From contig JAJFHD010000056.1 in assembly GCA_021775805.1 (NCBI GenBank), positions 49,169 to 113,168 of the forward strand: a DNA stretch of 64,000 nt, written 5' to 3'. The translations under genes and the position numbers were made by a program. Below, piece after piece: positions 57,952 through 64,000 of this stretch (position 1 is the stretch's first letter; each line of letters starts with the position of its first letter). The notes beneath the pieces are model-generated. The model was not told the DNA's origin and made no database searches. It saw only the letters and a list, made by a program, of their open reading frames with translations. This DNA is from Alphaproteobacteria bacterium. GTDB taxonomy: Bacteria; Pseudomonadota; Alphaproteobacteria; Rhizobiales; JAJFHC01.

Positions 57952-60711
57952 TTACTCGGCAGCCGTAAGAGGCTTGCGTCGTGAGGGGTCGATGGATTCC
58001 GGGGGGGTCACACCGGGTGTCCTGAAAATCTGTCCTGGATAGATCAGATCCGGATCCCGAATCTGCCCTGTATTTGCATCATAGATCGTCGTGTAGCTGA
58101 CACCCTGGCCGTAGATGACACGCGAAATGTTCCACAAATTGTTTCCCGGCTGGATAATGACCTTGCCCATGCGTTGCACAACGGAACTTCCGTCCTGTGC
58201 CGTGGTCGCATTTGACGCGGTCGCATTGCTGTCACCCGACGTTTCCGGTTCGCCTTCACCTGCTGCTTCGCTTTGAACACTGGCAACCTGCTGTTCGGTC
58301 CCGGTCTGCGTCGAACTGCCTGATGCGTCTGTTTCTGCACTCGCTTCCGACTGCGAGGCGGAAGCAGCCTGAGTATCCGATTGTGCAGTTTCCGTCGCGG
58401 CTTCTCGTGTCGCCGTGTCGTCAACCGCTGTGCTCTGAGTGGACGTGTCATGGGTTGTTGCGACTTGCGTGCTGTCTACGGCGGAATTGCTGGCCGTATC
58501 GCTCGATGACGCAGTCGTGTCCTGCTCAGTCTCGGAGCTGGCTGACGCCGGTGCCGCTGTCTCCGACGATTCTGCCGATTGCGCTGCCGAATCAGAAGAC
58601 ACGCCCGACGCCGCCTTCTGTTCTGTCGTGCCGGACGACGCCGATGTTGCCGCCTGCGAAGACGCTGCTGCTTGCGTTGCTGTATCAGAGGATGCGTCTG
58701 ATGCCGCAACTTGCGATGCTGTGTCAGATGACGTCGTATCGGGCGACGATGTCGCGGCCGTCGAAGTCTCGCTGCCCGACGACGCAGACTCAGACGCCGT
58801 TTCGCTCTCGCCGGTCGATGTCTGACTTGCTGCAGGTGTTGTGTCTGAAGAGGTTGCCTGCGATGCCTCGGTATTGTCGGCCTGAACGGCCGTCGCAGAT
58901 TGGGATGAAACATCCGCCGCCGCGTCTGACGCCGCTTGCACTGTTTCAGATGCCGGGGCCGGTGGGGCCGGTGCTTTAACCGGCTCCGAAGATGGTTCCG
59001 TTGAAGCTATGGCCGGTTCCGTCGTCCTGGTTTCCGTGCCTGCATCCGCGGCAGCGTTTTCTGAGCTCGAACTTTCGGACGCCGCCTGCGCGTTCTCGGC
59101 GGCCTGGGATGCCGTGCTGGCCGCTTCGCCAGAAGCGACGGTTCCACCCGACGCCGCCGCCGTCGTTTCATTCGAAACTGTCGAAGACGCTTGTGTCTGT
59201 CCTGCGGCGTTTTCCGAAACCGCCTGGGTCGACGGTGACGCATCCGACCCTTCGCTCGATGTTGCGGTAGCCGATTGGCCTGTGGTGGACGGCAAGGTCG
59301 TGGTCTGGGCTGCTGTGGTCTCAGACAAGGCAGTGGCATTGGCCTCGTTGCCTGACACGACATTGGACGCCGTTGTGTCGTCGCCGGACGCTGCAGCAGG
59401 TTCAGCACTGGAGGTTTCGGAACCGCCAGTGGTTTCTTCCGATTGTGCCGGAGCCGATTGTGCCGGAGCAGATTGTGCCGGAGCCGATTCTACCTCCGCA
59501 CCGTCCTGCGGTGCCGCCTGTGTGGTTTCAGCCGGGGTACTGTCATCGGCAGCGTCTTGCGACGATGTCGGGGCCGGAGTTGGAGCCGGCGCAGCGTTGC
59601 TTGCTGCAGGCGCCAAAGCCGCAATGACATCTTCACGCTTTGCCCTGACAAACGGCAATTCGATGCGCGACGATACTTTGTCGCCTTCGTTGAGCTGATC
59701 GACGCGCAACGTGTGTTTACCAGCCGTGACATCCTTGATCACATTGACGCGCCAGGCACCGGAGGCATCGGCCTTGGCGTCGGCCAAAACCTGGTTGTCG
59801 ACATAGAGCCGGACGGTTTGCTCGGGCTTGGACGTGCCGGCAAATATCATGTTGCCCTTGTCGTCGTAGTCGACCGTCTTGAGAGCAAGCTTCGGTCCGG
59901 TTGCCGGTGCAGTGGCGGATTCGGCCGTCGGTTCGACGGGCGATTGCGTCACAGATGGCGCGGTCGATTCATCTTCGCCAGTCTGTTGACTTGGGGAGAT
60001 GGCTGCCTGCTGGGTCTCGCTGCTTTGGGTTTCCGCATCGCCCGTAGAGGACGGTGCCGCGCTGTCACTTGCCGATTCATTTGAAGTCGTAGCAGCTTCG
60101 TTCGCAACCTGTTCAGGTGTGGTTTCAGGTGCCTGCAGGACCTTGCTCGCCTGCCCCGATTCACTGAGGACGACAAGCGGCTTTTGATCCTTGCGCTCAG
60201 GCAGCGCAATCGCAATCGACTGATCAGAAACCGTGGCTTTGTCTCCAAGCACCGAACTGATCGTCAGGTTGTGCGAACCGGAATCGAGCGGTTTATCCAC
60301 CACAATAGCCCACTCGCCTCTTTCGTCCGCCTGTGCAGAGGCGACAGCTTTACCGTCGACAACCACACTGACTTCCGACTTCGGCGCTGCACGGCCGGCG
60401 ATCACGGCTGTTCCGTCGGTCTCGACTCTGACGATATCAAAACTGGGCACAACCTTTGCAGGGTCGGTTTCGCTCTTGCCGGCATTTGCGGTTTGCGCTT
60501 CTGTCGCGCTGGTGGCCGTTTCAGAATCGGGTGCCTTTTCAACGGCTTTGCCGGAATCTTCGGCTGTTTTTGTCGCGTCTTCAGATCCGGAAACTGTCGC
60601 TGAGTCGTCTTTTGCAACTTGTGTGGATTTGTTGTTTTCCTTGTAATAATAGGCAAAAACACCAAAACCAATTACCAACAGCCCGATAACTGCAATAGAC
60701 GGGTTTTTCAT
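57952..60711 (-). CDS. LysM peptidoglycan-binding protein with Ig-like repeats and a very long S/T/A/E/Q-rich region
   Basis: Start MKNPSIAVIGLLVIGFGVFAYYYK (TM). C-terminal LysM 'VIIQPGNNLWNISRVIYGQGVSYTTIYDANTGQIRDPDLIYPGQIFRTPG'. Confidence 0.88.
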   Translation of the reverse strand: MKNPSIAVIGLLVIGFGVFAYYYKENNKSTQVAKDDSATVSGSEDATKTAEDSGKAVEKAPDSETATSATEAQTANAGKSETDPAKVVPSFDIVRVETDGTAVIAGRAAPKSEVSVVVDGKAVASAQADERGEWAIVVDKPLDSGSHNLTISSVLGDKATVSDQSIAIALPERKDQKPLVVLSESGQASKVLQAPETTPEQVANEAATTSNESASDSAAPSSTGDAETQSSETQQAAISPSQQTGEDESTAPSVTQSPVEPTAESATAPATGPKLALKTVDYDDKGNMIFAGTSKPEQTVRLYVDNQVLADAKADASGAWRVNVIKDVTAGKHTLRVDQLNEGDKVSSRIELPFVRAKREDVIAALAPAASNAAPAPTPAPTSSQDAADDSTPAETTQAAPQDGAEVESAPAQSAPAQSAPAQSEETTGGSETSSAEPAAASGDDTTASNVVSGNEANATALSETTAAQTTTLPSTTGQSATATSSEGSDASPSTQAVSENAAGQTQASSTVSNETTAAASGGTVASGEAASTASQAAENAQAASESSSSENAAADAGTETRTTEPAIASTEPSSEPVKAPAPPAPASETVQAASDAAADVSSQSATAVQADNTEASQATSSDTTPAASQTSTGESETASESASSGSETSTAATSSPDTTSSDTASQVAASDASSDTATQAAASSQAATSASSGTTEQKAASGVSSDSAAQSAESSETAAPASASSETEQDTTASSSDTASNSAVDSTQVATTHDTSTQSTAVDDTATREAATETAQSDTQAASASQSEASAETDASGSSTQTGTEQQVASVQSEAAGEGEPETSGDSNATASNATTAQDGSSVVQRMGKVIIQPGNNLWNISRVIYGQGVSYTTIYDANTGQIRDPDLIYPGQIFRTPGVTPPESIDPSRRKPLTAAE
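59441..59490. repeat. In-gene tandem repeat of a 15-bp unit (about 3.3 copies)
   Basis: GATTGTGCCGGAGC(C/A) repeats, coding APAQS-APAQS-APAQS on the minus strand. Confidence 0.85.
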
Positions 60712-60910
60712 TAGAACGCCACCTTGTCGACATCGGCCCGAATCTTTTGGGCGGGAATCAGGCCTTTTTGTAAGCATGCCAACAGTATCTGTCACGCGCA
60801 AATTAAGCAAATGTGGCAGACATGTAACAGTTTCCGGGACCGGGACACCGGCACCAGGCAAACCGTATTAAACACGTTGAGATCAGGGGCTTGACGCCGC
60901 GGCAACAAGA

Positions 60911-61477
60911 ATGCCAATTCAGTCCATGACTGAGATTCGATCTGTATGTGTCTATTGCGGCTCCGGGCCGGGCAAAAAACCCGTCTATGCGGAAGCAGCA
61001 ACAGCACTTGGCAAGAGCCTGGCGGATGCCGGGTTGCGGCTGATCTACGGCGGCGGCAGCCTTGGCCTGATGGGCATCGTCGCGCGTTCGGTGCTGGAAT
61101 CAGGTGGCAAGGTAACCGGTATTATTCCGCAGTTCCTGTCTGAACGGGAACGCATGCTCAAGGATGTGGACGATCTGATCGTCACCCAGGACATGCATGA
61201 ACGCAAGATGCTGATGTTTGACAAGGCGGACGCCTTCGTGGCTCTGCCGGGTGGCGTCGGCACGCTTGAGGAACTGGTGGAGATGATGACCTGGGCCCAG
61301 CTCGGCCAGCATCACAAGCCGATCGTAATCGCCAACATTGACGAATTCTGGGAACCGTTGCTCACCCTGTTCGATCACATGCGCGAGGAGCAGTTCATCC
61401 GTGCCGAGCTCGAAGTCCGCTACAAGGTGGCGTACCACGTTGGCAACATCGTGCCGTTGATTCTGGGCGAGAGCTGA
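60911..61477 (+). CDS. LOG family protein (TIGR00730 family)
   Basis: 'VYCGSGPGKKPVYAEAA', 'GGGSLGLMGIVA', 'PGGVGTLEELVEMMTWAQLGQHHKP'. Confidence 0.93.
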   Translation: MPIQSMTEIRSVCVYCGSGPGKKPVYAEAATALGKSLADAGLRLIYGGGSLGLMGIVARSVLESGGKVTGIIPQFLSERERMLKDVDDLIVTQDMHERKMLMFDKADAFVALPGGVGTLEELVEMMTWAQLGQHHKPIVIANIDEFWEPLLTLFDHMREEQFIRAELEVRYKVAYHVGNIVPLILGES

Positions 61478-61618
61478 CGTTTCAGCACCAGACGTTTTCG
61501 CCCCACTCCCCGTTTCCGGGCCTTGTGCCGGGATTGACCCGCAGGCGCCTCCCGACCAGCTTAAGCGAGTAGGCCCCCGATCAAGTCGGGGAAACGTGGC
61601 CGTGCAAACTCCGCACAA

Positions 61619-63232
61619 TCACGGGGCCGCGGCGCCGTCGCGGTTGAGTTTGTAGGTGATGGAATCGACCAGCGCCTGGAACGAGGCATCGACGATGTTG
61701 GGCGAGACGCCGACGGTGAACCAGCGGTTGCCGCCGGCATCGCGCGATTCGATCAGCACGCGCGTTATCGCCGACGTACCGCCGGTGAGGATGCGCACCT
61801 TGTAGTCGACCAGTTCCAGGTCCGCCAGGTAGGGGTCGTAACGTCCAAGGTCCTTGCGCAGGGCCGTGTCGAGGGCATTGATCGGGCCGTTACCCTCGCC
61901 GACCGACAGCCTCAGTTCGCCGTCCACACTGACCTTGACGGTCGCCTCGGACACGGTCACCAGATCGCCGATGGCATTGTGACGGCGCTCGACCATGACG
62001 CGGAAACTTTCCACATCGAAAAATGTCGGCACGGACCCAAGGGTACGCCGCGCCAGAAGTTCGAACGAGGCATCGGCGCCCTCATAGGCATAGCCGATCG
62101 ATTCGCGTTCCTTGACGTCCTGTAACAGGCGGGAAATACGCGGGTCATCTTTGTCGGCCTCTATGCCAAGCCGGTCGAGCTCGGCCAGAATGTTCGACTT
62201 GCCGGCCTGGTCGGAAACCAGCAGCCGCCGTCGATTGCCGACTGTTTCCGGCGGCACATGTTCGTAGGTTGTCGGATCCTTCATGATCGCGGACACATGA
62301 ATGCCGGCCTTCGAGGCGAATGCGCTTTCACCGACGTAAGGGGCATTGCGCACCGGCGCACGATTCAGAATTTCATCCAGCACACGTGAGGCATGGGTCA
62401 GGGTTCGCAACTGGTCGCTTGACACGCCGATTTCGAAACGGTCGGCAAATTCCGACTTGAGCATCAGGGTCGGCACGATCGAGATCATGTTGGCATTGCC
62501 GCACCGTTCCCCAAGCCCGTTGAGGGTGCCCTGGATCTGGCGGGCTCCGGCGCGAACCGCTTCGAGCGCGTTGGCCACCGCATTTTCCGTGTCGTTGTGA
62601 GTGTGAATGCCCACGTGGGTGCCAGGCACGTGGTCGGTCACCTTGGCCACGATTTCGGCGACCTCATGGGGCAGTGTTCCGCCGTTGGTGTCGCACAGGA
62701 CGACCCACCGTGCGCCGTTGTCGTAAGCCGACTTCGCGCACGCCAGCGCGTAGTCGGGGTTGGCCTTGAAGCCATCGAAGAAGTGCTCGCAATCGATCAT
62801 CGCTTCGCGGTTGTGCTTGACGATGGCCCTGACGGAGTCGGCGATGCAGTCGAGATTTTCCTCGTTGGAAATCCCGAGTGCCACCTTGACGTGAAAGTCC
62901 CATGACTTGGCCACAAGGCAGACGGCGTCGGCCTTGGAATCGAACATCGCGGCAAGGCCCGGATCGTTTTCCGCGCTGCGTCCGGCCCGCTTGGTCATGC
63001 CGAAAGCGGTAAAGGTCGTGTTCCGGAAACCATGGTCGGTGGCAAAGAACTCGGTGTCGGTGACATTGGCACCGGGATAGCCGCCTTCCACATAGTCGAT
63101 GCCCAGCTCATCGAGTGTGCGGGCAATCAGGACCTTGTCTTCGAGCGAAAAATCGACGCCGGGAGACTGGGCGCCGTCCCTCAGGGTTGTGTCGAACAGA
63201 TAGAGCCGTTCACGTTCAACTGTCGCGGTCAT
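61619..63232 (-). CDS. cimA: Citramalate synthase
   Basis: Start [33 protein letters not shown]-like plus LeuA dimerisation domain; '[40 protein letters not shown]'. Confidence 0.92.
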   Translation of the reverse strand: MTATVERERLYLFDTTLRDGAQSPGVDFSLEDKVLIARTLDELGIDYVEGGYPGANVTDTEFFATDHGFRNTTFTAFGMTKRAGRSAENDPGLAAMFDSKADAVCLVAKSWDFHVKVALGISNEENLDCIADSVRAIVKHNREAMIDCEHFFDGFKANPDYALACAKSAYDNGARWVVLCDTNGGTLPHEVAEIVAKVTDHVPGTHVGIHTHNDTENAVANALEAVRAGARQIQGTLNGLGERCGNANMISIVPTLMLKSEFADRFEIGVSSDQLRTLTHASRVLDEILNRAPVRNAPYVGESAFASKAGIHVSAIMKDPTTYEHVPPETVGNRRRLLVSDQAGKSNILAELDRLGIEADKDDPRISRLLQDVKERESIGYAYEGADASFELLARRTLGSVPTFFDVESFRVMVERRHNAIGDLVTVSEATVKVSVDGELRLSVGEGNGPINALDTALRKDLGRYDPYLADLELVDYKVRILTGGTSAITRVLIESRDAGGNRWFTVGVSPNIVDASFQALVDSITYKLNRDGAAAP

Positions 63233-64000
63233 CGCGCTATCTCCCATGTGGTGCCGTCGGGCCCATCCTTGATAGTGACACCCAACGCGGACAGCTCGTC
63301 GCGCAGCCGGTCGGCCTCGGCAAAGTCGCGGTTCTCCCGGGCCCTGGTGCGGGCCTCCAGGAGGGCCCTGACCTTGGCCTCGTCGATATCGGAATCTTCC
63401 GGCTTCCAGGCATTCCAGTCTTCCGCTGACTGGGTCAGGAGGCCCATCAACTGGGCACCAGCCTTGAGACCCCGACCAGCCTTTTCGTCACCGGCTGATG
63501 TCTTCTGTCGCAGGTTATGCAAAGCAGTAATCGCGCGTGGCGTGTTGAGGTCGTCTCCCAAGGCCGCCATGACTTCTTCCGGCACATCGGTTTCATCGAC
63601 CCCCGATATGTCGCCGGTCAGTTTGTACCAGTTGTCGAGCGTCGCCCACGCATTGCGCACGCCGACCTCGGTCCAGTTGAACGGTTGACGGTAGTGGGTC
63701 GTCAGCATGTTGAGGCGCAGGGCTTCGCCCGGGAACTTCTTCAGCAGGTCGTGGATGGTGAAAAAATTGCCGGTCGACTTGGACATCTTCTCGCCCTCGA
63801 CCTGCAAGTAGCCATTGTGCATCCATACGTTGGCCATGACGTCGGTGCCATGGGCGCACCGGCTTTGGGCGATCTCATTTTCGTGGTGGGGGAAAACCAG
63901 ATCGATGCCGCCGCCATGGATGTCGAAGATTTCGCCCAGATGGCGCTTGGCCATGGCCGAGCATTCGATATGCCAGCCAGGCCGTCCCCGTCCCCACGGG
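63229..64000 (-). CDS. cysS: Cysteine--tRNA ligase, partial (N-terminal part beyond the window)
   Basis: '[21 protein letters not shown]', '[10 protein letters not shown]'. ORF is open to the window edge; stop overlaps the cimA start. Confidence 0.95.
   Translation of the reverse strand, partial: PWGRGRPGWHIECSAMAKRHLGEIFDIHGGGIDLVFPHHENEIAQSRCAHGTDVMANVWMHNGYLQVEGEKMSKSTGNFFTIHDLLKKFPGEALRLNMLTTHYRQPFNWTEVGVRNAWATLDNWYKLTGDISGVDETDVPEEVMAALGDDLNTPRAITALHNLRQKTSAGDEKAGRGLKAGAQLMGLLTQSAEDWNAWKPEDSDIDEAKVRALLEARTRARENRDFAEADRLRDELSALGVTIKDGPDGTTWEIAR

Noticed and set aside
59441-59490. Short tandem repeat as a CRISPR array
   Set aside because: Units are 15 bp and contiguous with no spacers; in frame inside a coding sequence.
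58439-59698. Long + strand ORFs opposite the LysM low-complexity gene (e.g. 58439-58825, 59009-59698)
   Set aside because: Mirror-image translations of the Ser/Ala/Thr repeat DNA; the minus-strand frame has the TM, Ig-like and LysM domains.

Overview
This is a 64 kb alphaproteobacterial-looking chromosomal segment (Rhizobiales/Rhodobacterales-like gene content). It is densely coding. I found no rRNA, no convincing tRNA, no CRISPR array and no prophage. Main blocks: (i) an RHH-like/hypothetical gene pair, an SDR, and a Tat-exported solute-binding protein beside a HAMP-PAS-GGDEF-EAL protein (1-5.2 kb); (ii) a glycerol-type ABC transporter operon glpV-S-T-P-Q-U on the minus strand (5.4-11.4 kb); (iii) an iron(III) ABC solute-binding protein with two Irr/ICE-like boxes upstream (12.5-13.8 kb); (iv) a decayed DUF1194 gene and a chemoreceptor; (v) small transporters, PLP enzyme, GNAT, GlxA regulator and creatinase (17-23 kb); (vi) BVMO-like flavoprotein, VOC protein, and an NAD(P)H-binding protein/TetR divergon with tandem operators (25-28.9 kb); (vii) an NMT1-like ABC transporter followed by a sulfotransferase, a ligase-associated exonuclease plus ATP-dependent DNA ligase, and a betaine-homocysteine methyltransferase (29-36.6 kb); (viii) amidase, redoxin, IF-1 with a basic tail, a Tat-lipoprotein vanadium-haloperoxidase/PAP2 enzyme with a beta-barrel protein, and a second GGDEF-EAL protein (37-44.2 kb); (ix) a ~269-bp MITE at the stop codon of a LysM lipoprotein gene; (x) a LysR/Rieske/cupin set, enoyl-CoA hydratase/TetR, an orphan CoxL-type subunit and a secreted trypsin-like protease (45.9-54 kb); (xi) pssA/psd, an ATM1-type ABC exporter, a very low-complexity LysM protein, LOG protein, cimA and partial cysS (54-64 kb). 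I did not find one clear-cut undescribed multi-gene system. The most interesting items are the MITE, the cis-regulatory arrays, the haloperoxidase/beta-barrel pair, the ABC-sulfotransferase cluster and the low-complexity LysM protein.
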